Positions 6,019 through 15,628 of a stretch of DNA of 64,000 bases are shown one piece after another. The DNA comes from UBA6624 sp964507645 (GTDB lineage: Bacteria > UBP7 > UBA6624): the NCBI GenBank assembly GCA_964507645.1, contig CAZDPU010000003.1, positions 1-64,000 of the forward strand. Reading direction: 5' to 3'. The translations under genes were made by a program, and so were the position numbers. Positions within the stretch are counted from its first letter, which is position 1. Every line of letters begins with the position of its first letter. Under the pieces are notes generated by a model. That model was not told the DNA's origin and searched no databases. It saw only the letters and a program-made list of their open reading frames with translations.

Positions 6019-7979
6019 GACTCAACCTCTTCTTTGGAAATTGGTATTTTTTTCCACAAGGCTTTTAGTATTGCAAAACCTACTAACCCAAGAACAAGGA
6101 AGGTCCAAGCACTTGAGTCACTGTAAGAAGTTTCAGAAATCAAAGAATCTGAAAAAAGGTTGTTTTTTGCAATTATTACTGATATCGTGTTTACAAGGAA
6201 ATGAATCATTACTGCGTACCATATTGTTCCTGTTCTGATTGTCAGCATTGCAAACAGTATTCCAAGGACGAACGTGAATACGAATCTAGCAGGATGCATG
6301 TGCATTAATGCAAAAAGAAGAGAGCTGAAAAAGATTGCCTTTTTTGTTCCTAGTTTTCTGAATCCATGCAGTATAAAACCTCTAAAAACAAGTTCTTCGG
6401 TTATTCCTGGCATTATTCCAACAACAAAGATTAAGAAAGTTATTGAATTTTCATCTATCAATTTTGTGAATATCTCTTCAAATTCAGGTGGAGATGGCCA
6501 AATTGACTCCCCAATATAGCCAAAAGGCAAACCAAGAAGCCATGCCCCTACTCCAAAAAGCAAAAGATAAAAACCAAATTTAAACCTTTTTGGAAAGATG
6601 TAGTCTCTTCTAAGGCCAAGGGTTTTATTGATGAGATGAGGCAGAATGAGCATCGCTCCAATTTGCGCTATGAATGTTGCCATCAAAATGCTCTGCCCTT
6701 GAGACAGGTCCTTGAAAAGGTTGTATTCGCCGAAATAGCTTAAAAGGAGAAAAGTTATGAATATAAAAACAAAAGACATCATTGTTTCCGGGATTGATGC
6801 ATACCGAGTTCCGTCTCTTCCCGTTTTCCACCATTGCTTCCAGTTGATTCCTCCCATACCAAGTATTGTATTTTCAGATTTGAATTGATAGGCTGATGCA
6901 TTCAGTAAACCAATCCCTATTCCTGTTGTCCATAAAACAGAAATCCAAGAAGCTATGTCTCCAGAGGATGTTAACCATGATTTCAAAGATACTCCTGCCC
7001 CAATTCCAGGAACCCAATTTACCCAATTTGATATATTGTCTCCACTCAGGCTTACAAATGCAAATATCATAAAGACCAAGATGAATGTATGCAAATAGCT
7101 ACTTGCTTCTTTTGTAGATCTTGAAGATGATGCTATAAAAATGAGTGCTCCACTAAAGAAGACAATCATCGGGATTGACCCAAGTACAGTTATAAGAAAG
7201 TGAGAAAAGAAATTCGCGCTTGCTCCTCCCATGAAATGAATAGATATCATCAGCAGTGCAATATTTAAAGCTATTGCAAAAAGTGTAAGTAACCCTATTA
7301 CTAGAAATTTTCCAAAAACAATTTCTTTTGCCTTTATTGGGAGGGCAAGCAGGCTTTCTGCCGTTCCCCTTTCTTTTTCTCCAGTCATTGAGTCTATTGA
7401 TGGGTGTGCAAGAAGGTTCATGACCATCAACAAGACAACAATTGGCAAAAATTGTGCTAATTCAATTCCAGAAACTTTTTCTTTTGGGGCAATGTTAATT
7501 GCTGTCACAAGTGGTGGATTTAGGATTTCTTCTGAAATTTGATTTTCCTCTAATGTTTTTTTTGCTTTTTCTAATTTCGATAATCTCAGATGTTGAACAA
7601 GTGCCTCTGCTGCTCTTTGCGATTTTCCATCACTTCTTCCACCGTCAAAGTGAATAAAAAACTCGTTTTCACTGAATTCAAGATAGGCATCTGCTTTTTG
7701 TTTTGTTAAAGCTTCTAGAAAATCTTTATTGAAAGGCTCTATGGTCAAATTTTCGCTTTTGGTTTCAGAAAATTCACTTATAAGACTTTCCTCAACAAGG
7801 ATAAGGTAGTTTTCTTCTGCCCTCTTTGTGACTGTTTGTGTTTCTTGTATCCCTGCTACAACCAGGAATAAGGGTATGAAAATTACCGGAAATACAACCA
7901 TTGCAATTATTGTCCTGATATCTCTTATCAGTTCAGTTCCATCTTTCAGGAATATGGCTCTTACCCTATTCCATCTCAC
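6015..7979 (-). CDS. ABC-2 permease fused to a CPBP intramembrane protease
   Basis: 654 residues in two parts. Residues 1 to about 390 are a NatB-type ABC-2 permease: a first helix near 22-42, a large extracytoplasmic loop to about 170, then five or six helices including the SMTGEKERGTAESLLALP box. Residues about 400-640 are a CPBP (CAAX/Abi) protease with EELVFR at 528-533, the LMHMHP histidines near 560-562 and HFLVN at 593-597, so the metal site looks complete. It partners the ATPase encoded 2 nt upstream. The fusion implies export or peptide maturation at the inner membrane; no substrate gene is evident beside it. Confidence 0.88.
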   Translation of the reverse strand: MRWNRVRAIFLKDGTELIRDIRTIIAMVVFPVIFIPLFLVVAGIQETQTVTKRAEENYLILVEESLISEFSETKSENLTIEPFNKDFLEALTKQKADAYLEFSENEFFIHFDGGRSDGKSQRAAEALVQHLRLSKLEKAKKTLEENQISEEILNPPLVTAINIAPKEKVSGIELAQFLPIVVLLMVMNLLAHPSIDSMTGEKERGTAESLLALPIKAKEIVFGKFLVIGLLTLFAIALNIALLMISIHFMGGASANFFSHFLITVLGSIPMIVFFSGALIFIASSSRSTKEASSYLHTFILVFMIFAFVSLSGDNISNWVNWVPGIGAGVSLKSWLTSSGDIASWISVLWTTGIGIGLLNASAYQFKSENTILGMGGINWKQWWKTGRDGTRYASIPETMMSFVFIFITFLLLSYFGEYNLFKDLSQGQSILMATFIAQIGAMLILPHLINKTLGLRRDYIFPKRFKFGFYLLLFGVGAWLLGLPFGYIGESIWPSPPEFEEIFTKLIDENSITFLIFVVGIMPGITEELVFRGFILHGFRKLGTKKAIFFSSLLFALMHMHPARFVFTFVLGILFAMLTIRTGTIWYAVMIHFLVNTISVIIAKNNLFSDSLISETSYSDSSAWTFLVLGLVGFAILKALWKKIPISKEEVES

Positions 7980-7981
7980 AA

Positions 7982-8683
7982 CTAAACTCCTGCAACCTTT
8001 AAAAAGGATTCAGAAAGGGTTTTTTCAGGCCATTTGTTTTTTTTCCAGCTCGCAATGGTTTTGCCATTTGATAAAACAACAACGAGATCTGCTATTTTTT
8101 CAGCAATCCAGACTTGGTGAGTTGATACGAGCAAGCCTTTATTCTCTTTTTTTGCATTGTATAAATCTTCTATTATTTTTGTCGTTGCTACAAGGTCTAG
8201 AGTTGCTGTTGGTTCATCAAGTATTAAATATTCTGTATTTCTTGCAAGAGCTCTTGCAATCAAAACCCTTTGTCTGTTTCCTGTTGATAGTGTTTCCATT
8301 CGTTGTTCTGAATATTTTTCAACATTGAGCATTTTCAAGTATTTGTTGGTTTTCTTAAGAGCTTCTTCTTCCCTCAAGCCCTCTGCCCTTAGGCAGAAGA
8401 GTATATGTTCTTTTGGGGTCAATCTTTTATACACTCCAGCATCAGCATGAACATAAGCCACAGATTCTCGTAGTTTCAAAGAGTCAATTTCGTGATTGTC
8501 TAACAGTATTTTTCCTGAATCAGGCTTCAAAAGACCTATTAGGGTTCTTATTGTTGTTGTTTTTCCAGCGCCATTGGCTCCCAGGAGAGCAACTATCTGA
8601 CCTTTCTTTATCTCTAGAGATACGTTGTCACAGGCTTGAGTTCCTTCAATGTTTTTCCGAATGTTTTTTAAAGATATGCTCAC
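7982..8683 (-). CDS. ABC transporter ATPase (NatA-like, modified signature)
   Basis: 233 residues. Walker A GANGAGKTT at 35-43 and Walker B ILDEPTATLD at about 154-163 are intact, as is the switch His in STHQ near 189. The signature motif reads LSTGNRQ (132-138) rather than LSGGQ, and the Q-loop position is VHADAG with no Gln, so ATP-cycle coupling may be unusual. It drives the permease-protease fusion that follows. It overlaps argS by 4 bp. Confidence 0.9.
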   Translation of the reverse strand: MSISLKNIRKNIEGTQACDNVSLEIKKGQIVALLGANGAGKTTTIRTLIGLLKPDSGKILLDNHEIDSLKLRESVAYVHADAGVYKRLTPKEHILFCLRAEGLREEEALKKTNKYLKMLNVEKYSEQRMETLSTGNRQRVLIARALARNTEYLILDEPTATLDLVATTKIIEDLYNAKKENKGLLVSTHQVWIAEKIADLVVVLSNGKTIASWKKNKWPEKTLSESFLKVAGV

Positions 8684-10539
8684 ATTTTTTCCGGTACAGA
8701 TATTCCAAAAACTTTTAAAGACTTTTCTAAGGTCTCTAATGTACAGTAAGTTAAATTTAATCTGAAATTTTCTGTTTTTTTGTTTTCGTTGATGATTGGG
8801 CTTGAATGATAAAAATTAGAAAAGGATTTTGCAAGCCTATGAAGAGCTTCTAATAGAGGGGTTGGACTGATGCTTTCAAATGATCTTTTTAATTCATTCT
8901 GTATTGTGAAGAGCTGAAAAAGAAGTGCTTTCTCCTCTTTGTTCATATCCGTTGGACTATATTGAAGATTGGGTTTTTTATCACTTTTCTCCAAAACTCT
9001 TTTACATCTAACAGCAGCATACTGAAGGTAAGAGCCTGTTTTTCCTTCATTGGACAATACTTCATCCCATTTGAATGATATCTTCTTATTAAAGTCTCTT
9101 GAGAACATTAAATGCTTAAGTGCGCCGATCACTATTTTGTCCAAATCTTTAGATGAAAGCTTGTCGCTAGATTTTGATTTTACAAAGTTTTTTGCCTGAT
9201 TCCATAGTTCAGAAAATGCTACAATATTTCCAGACCTACTCGACATCTTTCCCTCTGGGAGATCTACCATTTCATATCCAATATGTGTCAATTTTGAACT
9301 ATCTCCATTCTTTTCTAAAATTTTAAACACCTGCTTGAAATAAAATCCTTGCGGAGCCCCAACAACGTAAAAAGACTTATCTGTTTCATATTGATTTTTT
9401 TTCAACTGGGCAAGAGCGAGGTCTTTTGCGGAATAAAGGGGAAGTCCATCCGATCTCAATAAAGGCAAAACATCAAGACCTGGTTCATTGTAGGGTTCTT
9501 TTTTAAAATCAACAAAAACTGAACCTTTTTCTTCTTTTGCTAGGCCTTTTTTCACAAGTTCTTTTGAGATTCTTACAGCCTCTTCTTCTAATTCTGACTC
9601 ATAGTAGATTTTTTCAAATTCAATTTCAAGAAGTTTGTAAATTTCGTCAAAAGCTTCTAAGCACCATTCTTTTGTTTTTTCCCAATCTTTAACCAAAATC
9701 TCATTTTTTTCTTTCCACCTTTGGGCAATTTCATTTTGTGAATTAATGTCTTTTTCCCAGGATTCTGCACTTGAAACAAGTTCCCTTAAGTCCTCTCCTT
9801 TGAATTCTCCTTGCTTAAAATGTTGAAAAATCTTATTTATTAAGAATTTATTTTTTTTAAGTTTCTTGAAGTTGTCTTTTATTTCAAATTCTCCAAGTTT
9901 GTTAATTTTTTCTTTGTTTTCCCAGATTTTTTTAAGAAATTTTTCTTTTGACTCAGATTCTTTTTGTGCCCATTCGGAATAAAACCCACCAAGCCAACTT
10001 GACAAATCTCCTTTCTTTGGAGGTTCAGGCTTGCCTCTCTTCTCCCAACCTAAAAGTGCTTTTAGGACGTGTGTTCCTATGTCTCCAATGTAATTTGTTG
10101 AAATCACATCAACTCCAAAAATTCTTGATATCTTAACTATAAAGTCCCCAGTTACAACATTCCTAAAATGCCCTATATGAAAAGCTTTGTGCGTGTTTGG
10201 TTGAGAGTATTCAACCATCCATTTTTCTGAAGAAGTCTTGTTTGAAAGTATGTTTTTTTCATTTTTATAAAAATCAAACAATGCTTCAGCAACATCTTCA
10301 TAATTCAGATTAATTTGAAGTGCTTTATTGTTGTTTTCGATATTTTTGACAAAGTGATAAGGTTTTAATGTTTCTAATAGAGAATCTTCAGATCCTCCCC
10401 ATTTGATCGAATTTGTACAAATAAAACTAAGTTTTTTATCATCCCTCCTTAAAGAAGGATCATGGCTTTCTGCAGGTTTTAGGTCTAGCAGAACGTTTTC
10501 GATATTTTTTAAAAAAAGATTCCATGGATGATTATTCAT
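8680..10539 (-). CDS. argS: Arginyl-tRNA synthetase
   Basis: 619 residues from the ATG that overlaps the ddl stop codon; four additional residues upstream are not needed. It is a class I synthetase charging tRNA-Arg. The HIGH motif appears in AFHIGHFRN near residue 120, the KMSKS counterpart as KMSSRSGN near 436, and the last about 110 residues form the DALR anticodon-binding domain with YLQYAAVRCKRVL. Length is slightly above the usual 550-590 because of a Lys/Glu-rich helical insertion around residues 180-300. It is an essential housekeeping gene inside the minus-strand run. Confidence 0.96.
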   Translation of the reverse strand: MNNHPWNLFLKNIENVLLDLKPAESHDPSLRRDDKKLSFICTNSIKWGGSEDSLLETLKPYHFVKNIENNNKALQINLNYEDVAEALFDFYKNEKNILSNKTSSEKWMVEYSQPNTHKAFHIGHFRNVVTGDFIVKISRIFGVDVISTNYIGDIGTHVLKALLGWEKRGKPEPPKKGDLSSWLGGFYSEWAQKESESKEKFLKKIWENKEKINKLGEFEIKDNFKKLKKNKFLINKIFQHFKQGEFKGEDLRELVSSAESWEKDINSQNEIAQRWKEKNEILVKDWEKTKEWCLEAFDEIYKLLEIEFEKIYYESELEEEAVRISKELVKKGLAKEEKGSVFVDFKKEPYNEPGLDVLPLLRSDGLPLYSAKDLALAQLKKNQYETDKSFYVVGAPQGFYFKQVFKILEKNGDSSKLTHIGYEMVDLPEGKMSSRSGNIVAFSELWNQAKNFVKSKSSDKLSSKDLDKIVIGALKHLMFSRDFNKKISFKWDEVLSNEGKTGSYLQYAAVRCKRVLEKSDKKPNLQYSPTDMNKEEKALLFQLFTIQNELKRSFESISPTPLLEALHRLAKSFSNFYHSSPIINENKKTENFRLNLTYCTLETLEKSLKVFGISVPEKM

Positions 10540-11434
10540 AACTACCAACAATCATCATAAGAAATTTTTTTAGATTTATCCCTTCGGCTTTTGCGCTTAG
10601 CGGCAAAAGGCTTAGTTTTGTCATTCCTGGAATTGTATTTGTTTCTAAATACCAAATTCTTTCATCATCAACAATGAAGTCAGATCTTGAAAAAGACCTG
10701 CATCCAAGTGAATTATGGGCGATTAATGCATATTTTTTTAAATTTTTAATTATTGTTTTGTTTATATTTTTAGGTTTTTCAATATATTCTGTTTCCCCAG
10801 AGGTGTATTTCGATTTGTAATTGTAGAAATTTGAATTCTTGGGTACAACCTCCACAGCTCCTAATGTAATTTGAATCCCTTTTTCTTCAACAATGCCCAC
10901 TGTTAACTCTCTCCCAGAGACATAAGGTTCTACAAAGCATTTTTCTTTTAACTCTAAGGTTTTCCACTTTTGCTCTGTGTCAACCAGGTGAGTGTCAATG
11001 CTCGAACCTTCATTTATCGGTTTCACAATTAGCTTATTTCCAAAGTTTTTGAAATGAGGCATTTTTTCAGGGGAGTAGATTTCATGAGGCAGAACAGGTA
11101 TCTTTTTTTCTGCAAGGAGTTTTTTTGTTTTTATTTTGTCTAAGGATAGAGAGCTTGCTTTTGGCCCAGAGCCAACATACCTTATTCGATGAAGATCCAA
11201 GAAGGCTTGAACTGATCCGTCTTCCCCCCCACCCTTTCCATGTAGGCATGGAAAAACAAGTGTATTTTTTTCAACTTCTTCCAAGAGCTCAACAAGGCTG
11301 CTTCCATCTTTTATATCTTTTTTTTCTGTATTTGCATGAAAGGTCTTTAGGGTTTTGTAGATTTGTTCCATGGAATTTAGGCTAACTTCTCTTTCTTTTG
11401 ACCAGCCTCCACCCAAAACAATAATTTTCTTCAT
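10532..11434 (-). CDS. ddl: D-alanine--D-alanine ligase
   Basis: 300 residues starting at MKKIIVLGGGWSKEREVSL, with the ATG overlapping the map stop (ATGA). Ddl joins two D-Ala for peptidoglycan precursors in the cytoplasm. ATP-grasp features are present: FPCLHGKGGGEDGSVQAFL, KPINEGSSIDTHLV, and the C-terminal metal site YLETNTIPGMTKLSLLP. The size is typical. Its presence, with murG and murJ elsewhere in the window, shows a peptidoglycan-making bacterium. It sits between map and argS in a coupled string. Confidence 0.96.
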   Translation of the reverse strand: MKKIIVLGGGWSKEREVSLNSMEQIYKTLKTFHANTEKKDIKDGSSLVELLEEVEKNTLVFPCLHGKGGGEDGSVQAFLDLHRIRYVGSGPKASSLSLDKIKTKKLLAEKKIPVLPHEIYSPEKMPHFKNFGNKLIVKPINEGSSIDTHLVDTEQKWKTLELKEKCFVEPYVSGRELTVGIVEEKGIQITLGAVEVVPKNSNFYNYKSKYTSGETEYIEKPKNINKTIIKNLKKYALIAHNSLGCRSFSRSDFIVDDERIWYLETNTIPGMTKLSLLPLSAKAEGINLKKFLMMIVGSYE

Positions 11435-12225
11435 GAAAAAATTACTGAAGGCTTTTCTTTCCAAAGCTCGGAATCTGTCAAAATCAAGGGTTGGTTTCCA
11501 ACAACTACCGTATGCTCATAGTGTGCTGTAAGAGAATGATCTTTTGTAGCTATTGTCCATCCATCTGGCTTTGTGTACGTTTCCGTCTCTCCTTGTGATG
11601 CCATTATCTCAATTGCTATGCATTGATTTTTTACCAATGTTTCCCCAGTGTTTCTTGTGCCAAAATTGGGTATTAATGGATCTCCATGGAGGATTGTTCC
11701 TATGCCATGGCCAAAAAGCTCTTTACTAGGAGTGTATCCACCCTTAAAAAGAACTTCCTGTGTTGCAAAGCCTATATCTCCTGTCTTGTTTTTTGGAACT
11801 GCTTGATCAATGGATTGATAGAGGGAATCCCAAACACAGTCTAAAAAAATCATGTCTTTTTTTGAAATTCTTCCTACAGGATACGTATATGCAGAATCAG
11901 AATACATTCCATTGACAATGACACCAAAGTCAACTGTAACTGTGTCTCCCTTCATCAAAACCCTCTCTGAAGGGAAACCATGAACAAACTCCTCATTGAC
12001 GCTTATACACGTTGCAAAAGGATATCCGTTATATCCCTGGAATGCAGGTTTTGAATTTCTTTCTTTAATTTCTGCAAGAACCATGTTTTCAATTTCTAAT
12101 GTTCTTATTCCGGGTTTAATAAAATCTTTTAGCCTATCCAGAACTTCCCCTGTTATTGCAGCGCTTTTCATGGAGTACTCAAGAGAGGTTTTGTCCAATA
12201 TTTGAATATTTTCTTTTTTAATCAT
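11431..12225 (-). CDS. map: Methionine aminopeptidase
   Basis: 264 residues, type I. It removes the N-terminal Met from nascent proteins. All metal ligands can be placed: VDFG, MYSDSAYT, FGHGIGTILH, IEIMAS and HYEHTVVV. The substrate-pocket HGFPS is also present. No N-terminal zinc extension is seen. It lies 1 nt after the YdjC-like gene and overlaps ddl by 4 bp. Confidence 0.96.
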   Translation of the reverse strand: MIKKENIQILDKTSLEYSMKSAAITGEVLDRLKDFIKPGIRTLEIENMVLAEIKERNSKPAFQGYNGYPFATCISVNEEFVHGFPSERVLMKGDTVTVDFGVIVNGMYSDSAYTYPVGRISKKDMIFLDCVWDSLYQSIDQAVPKNKTGDIGFATQEVLFKGGYTPSKELFGHGIGTILHGDPLIPNFGTRNTGETLVKNQCIAIEIMASQGETETYTKPDGWTIATKDHSLTAHYEHTVVVGNQPLILTDSELWKEKPSVIFS

Positions 12226-12226
12226 T

Positions 12227-12973
12227 TTAAATGTCGCTAAATTTTAATAATTTAATTGATTTTTCTTCACTAAAAAATGTTTTTATTTTTTTGTTCACCA
12301 GTGTTGAAAGCTCTATTTCTCTTTGCCATGAATAATAAAGATTTTCAATAGTATTTTTTCCCATTGATCCAGGATGGCACGAAATATCTGTTGTTCCTTC
12401 TTTTAGATTCTTTAGTATTTTTAAAAAACCTGGGACAGTTATCCCAGGCTCTTCATAAAAGTCTTCAACAAAATAATCTGCAGTTTTTATATTTTCTTTT
12501 TTAGCAATTTCCCTTTGCCATTTTGACGTTACCCTCATTGAAAGATTTTCTTCTTTTGCAATGATTAAAATAATATTAAAAATTTTTGGATTGTTCTGTA
12601 GATAATCAGAGCAACTTATCCATTTCGGATTAAAGGATTTTTTTGATTTTTCTAACTGAGCATAAAACTCTTTTTTGATTTCTTTTATTTTTGAGTTAAG
12701 AAAAATTTCACGACCAGTCTTTAAAAAGACACCCTCTTTTCCCAAAAGAGAATCTATTCCATTTTTTGAGATTGGGTTTCCCTTTGTTAAATTTAATTGG
12801 ATCCCAAGATCAACATCTAATTTTTTCAACTTGCTAAGGAACTTGGGTTTTTTATTAGAGTTTATTATTCCCACATTTTTCAATATCCCTTCTTTGCATG
12901 CTCTAACTATGCCTTCGTCTATTGAATTAAATAGACCAAAATCATTAGCCCCTATTATTAGATTTTTATTCAT
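12227..12973 (-). CDS. YdjC/ChbG-like deacetylase family protein with lost metal ligands
   Basis: 248 residues with the overall YdjC (HpnK/ChbG) layout. Family positions that normally bind metal or act as base are changed: the usual ADDFG is ANDFG (residues 9-13), GLHLNLT is GIQLNLT, and the HxHxH block before the NNP is SCSDYLQ. The late CHPGS motif is kept. Members normally remove acetyl groups from sugars; this copy is probably not a metal-dependent deacetylase, and may bind a glycan or have a new role. Its ATG overlaps the stop of the DUF4340 gene by 8 bp, linking it to the Gld-like exporter. Confidence 0.7.
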   Translation of the reverse strand: MNKNLIIGANDFGLFNSIDEGIVRACKEGILKNVGIINSNKKPKFLSKLKKLDVDLGIQLNLTKGNPISKNGIDSLLGKEGVFLKTGREIFLNSKIKEIKKEFYAQLEKSKKSFNPKWISCSDYLQNNPKIFNIILIIAKEENLSMRVTSKWQREIAKKENIKTADYFVEDFYEEPGITVPGFLKILKNLKEGTTDISCHPGSMGKNTIENLYYSWQREIELSTLVNKKIKTFFSEEKSIKLLKFSDI

Positions 12974-14198
12974 TCAGGGTTTTTTCATGCTTTTTCCACC
13001 AATGTTCGGGGAATTCCCACATTATTCCTGATTGTGAAAATTGAATCACTTTCTCTTTTGGATAGAAATATATGTCAAGCTTTATCCCCTCTTCTTTCCA
13101 GCTGATGTTGATAGATTTTTTTTCTGTTAGTTTAGTTATGTCTGCTGGCTTTGTTTCTTCTGGCCAGGGTTCATTAAAAAGTTTGACCCATGGGTTGTTA
13201 GCATTTTCATTTTCACTTACTAGGATTTTTAAATTATTTGGATCTGTGATTTCATACTTTTCCCAAGATTCAATTTCAAGGAATTTTTTCCTATAAATAG
13301 ATATGCTGGAACCTATTATTGATTCTGGATTCCAGTTTTCTTCCATATAAAAACCTCCAAAAGAGTCTCCCCAGGCAGCCCAGTAGTCTTCATAGGGGTT
13401 TATCATTATTTCCAAAGGAATCTTTTCTTCATATCTTTCTATAGATATTTTTATCGAAGGGTCGTCCAAAAAATCTTTGTGGTTCAATTTCTCCCCTTCT
13501 GTCGTCAGTATTCTTTGGATCAAGTTTTTTACAGCCTTAGAGGAAACAGGCAAATCTTTACCGAGTTCACGCCACTCTCTACCCTGTGTTCTCCTCAAGT
13601 CCCAAAGAACAATTTTCTCTAGCGTGTCAACATCTGAAATTTTAAAATCTTTTGTATTCACATGAACTGAAATACTTTTGATTTCTTGAGGCTTTATTTT
13701 TGTTAGCCTCTTGTCAACCCACTCTTCTTTTTCTCCTTTTACTGATTCGTAAAAGTTTAGGGGTATTAGGTGAACAGCGTCTTCTCCATCGAATTTTAAA
13801 TAAGATCTTTTTGAATCTTTGCTAATGCCAACAAAAAAAATCGATTCTTTAAAATCACCTCTTAAAGTTATCTTGAATTCATTTTCTCCGAACCCATATT
13901 CTTTTTGATTCTCAATAGCATCAAATGAGTCCAAGGGTTTTAAGTTGGTTAGGGATTTTAGAAGGGTGTTTAGTCTTGTTTTTTCAACATTATATCCATT
14001 TGGGAAATTCAAAACCCACTTTTCTCCAAAATTGACAAAATGAACCTCTTCGTCATTTGATTTTTTTTCAATTATTAATTCATTTGGAGGAGTGTCATTT
14101 ATCCATTTAAAGCTGTTTGTTTCAGGGTTTAAGAAAATTTTTGCAAGTACTCCTAAGGTTGCAAGCGTTAGCAAGACTAAAAATATTTTATTTTTCAT
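12966..14198 (-). CDS. DUF4340-type protein of a Gld-like ABC system
   Basis: 410 residues. One N-terminal membrane helix (residues 4-21) is followed by a large soluble, strand-rich region on the extracytoplasmic side, with repeated units of the type KEYGFGENEFKITLRGD and SKRSYLKFDGEDAVHLIP. This is the pattern of DUF4340 proteins that commonly follow GldG-like genes. Function is unknown; a periplasmic partner of the transporter is inferred from gene order (gldA, gldF, gldG, this gene, with overlapping ends). Confidence 0.72.
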   Translation of the reverse strand: MKNKIFLVLLTLATLGVLAKIFLNPETNSFKWINDTPPNELIIEKKSNDEEVHFVNFGEKWVLNFPNGYNVEKTRLNTLLKSLTNLKPLDSFDAIENQKEYGFGENEFKITLRGDFKESIFFVGISKDSKRSYLKFDGEDAVHLIPLNFYESVKGEKEEWVDKRLTKIKPQEIKSISVHVNTKDFKISDVDTLEKIVLWDLRRTQGREWRELGKDLPVSSKAVKNLIQRILTTEGEKLNHKDFLDDPSIKISIERYEEKIPLEIMINPYEDYWAAWGDSFGGFYMEENWNPESIIGSSISIYRKKFLEIESWEKYEITDPNNLKILVSENENANNPWVKLFNEPWPEETKPADITKLTEKKSINISWKEEGIKLDIYFYPKEKVIQFSQSGIMWEFPEHWWKKHEKTLNE

Positions 14199-15628
14199 TT
14201 TCTTTTTCTTTTAACTTGAGTCACTATAGCTTGAGACAAGACTGCAAGGATTAATCCTAAATATAACATTATTATTTTCAAAATTTCTTTATCATTTATG
14301 GAAATTGGATTCAAACCCCTGCTCTTCCTTGGTATATTTATTATTTTTTCTCTCTCTGAAAGCCAGTTAAACAAATTTAAAACAAGCTGGTTGCTTGCAG
14401 GAAGCATTTGTTGTGTTTGGTTATTTGTTATGTCAAAATCAGAAACAATGATTCTTTTTTGCATTGTTTCTATGTTTTCTTGAGCTAGAGACATTAGGAA
14501 TGGTCCAGAGGTTTCTGATGTATCTTTTTCATTATTCCCATTTGACTCCAACCATGTTTGTATTCCACTGTAGATTAAATCTGAGTTGACCCAAGTTGAC
14601 TTTTCGTAATTTATTGCTTTTGCTGTTGGAAAAAGAATAAATTCATCAATACCCCCTACTGCCTGATGGGATGTAATGCTGTTTGGAGATGCCAAAACTA
14701 TCAAAGGATCCCAGTCTTCTCCGTAAGAATCATAGATATATTTTTGACTAAATGTCATTCCTTCAGATTCAAGCCATTTTGAAAGTAAATTTTCTCCAAA
14801 GTCTTCAAACATAATTAAAACATTTTTAAAATTAGAAACTTTTTCTATTTCTTCGCTGATGAGGTTTCCTGTTCCTCCAATAATTGCTAATATCTCACAG
14901 CCTTTTGTTTCTTGTGCATATAGTTCGATTGTTCTGATTTCATAAGCTCTGTTTAATAGAGAATTCTTAACCGTTGTCATTCCATTTTCACCATAAAGGC
15001 TTTTTTCTCCATGCCCCTCTACAAAGCATATTGTTTTTATATCCTTGTAAAAGCTATAAAAAGCATTTACCAAACCTTCTTCATCATTTGTGTCGAGGAT
15101 AATTCTTTTTTCGCCTTGAAGTAGGTATATTTGGTTTTTTCTTGCATTAAATTTTGAAGCCATGGAAGGCTCTCTGTCAGGATTTACGAATTTGTAGCTG
15201 ATAAGGTTGTTTGTTTTTTTCACTTTTTCAAATATGTTTTCTAGCTTTGGTCTTTTTTCATCAGAATCTTCTAGAAATGCAAATATTTCAACCTCTTCAT
15301 CAATACCTTTAGCCATCTCTATTGTTTCTTGCGAGATGGACCTAATATTGTTTCTAGTCATATCTAAAGATGTTGAATATATTTTTGATATTGTGAATAT
15401 TCCCCCGAACAAGAAAAGAGTCAGGATCGTCGATGGAAGATGGTGGATGATTTTTGTTTTTTCTTTTGTTGAATTATTTTTTATGATTAAGCCAAAAATC
15501 AATATTGAAAAGGAAGCAAAGAATTCAATATCTGTAAAGTTTTTTCCTTTAAGAAGGTAAATCAAGGAGGATATTGATCCAATCGTTATGAAAATCGAGG
15601 AAATATTGTTTTTTTGGTTCATTTCCAC
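14195..15628 (-). CDS. GldG-like ABC auxiliary membrane protein
   Basis: 477 residues. Three N-terminal helices, a large periplasmic domain (about 95-440) and a final helix before the basic tail QVKRKRK. The periplasmic part has the GldG/ABC_transp_aux signature layout: TSLDMTRNNIRSISQETIEM, AFLEDSDEKRP, ICFVEGHGEKSLYGENGM and late LPASNQLVLNLFNWLSE. Such proteins accompany GldA/GldF ABC exporters. In Bacteroidetes they are tied to gliding motility, but homologues in other phyla have unknown cargo. An internal ATG at residue 3 is an equally good start. Confidence 0.8.
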   Translation of the reverse strand: MEMNQKNNISSIFITIGSISSLIYLLKGKNFTDIEFFASFSILIFGLIIKNNSTKEKTKIIHHLPSTILTLFLFGGIFTISKIYSTSLDMTRNNIRSISQETIEMAKGIDEEVEIFAFLEDSDEKRPKLENIFEKVKKTNNLISYKFVNPDREPSMASKFNARKNQIYLLQGEKRIILDTNDEEGLVNAFYSFYKDIKTICFVEGHGEKSLYGENGMTTVKNSLLNRAYEIRTIELYAQETKGCEILAIIGGTGNLISEEIEKVSNFKNVLIMFEDFGENLLSKWLESEGMTFSQKYIYDSYGEDWDPLIVLASPNSITSHQAVGGIDEFILFPTAKAINYEKSTWVNSDLIYSGIQTWLESNGNNEKDTSETSGPFLMSLAQENIETMQKRIIVSDFDITNNQTQQMLPASNQLVLNLFNWLSEREKIINIPRKSRGLNPISINDKEILKIIMLYLGLILAVLSQAIVTQVKRKRK

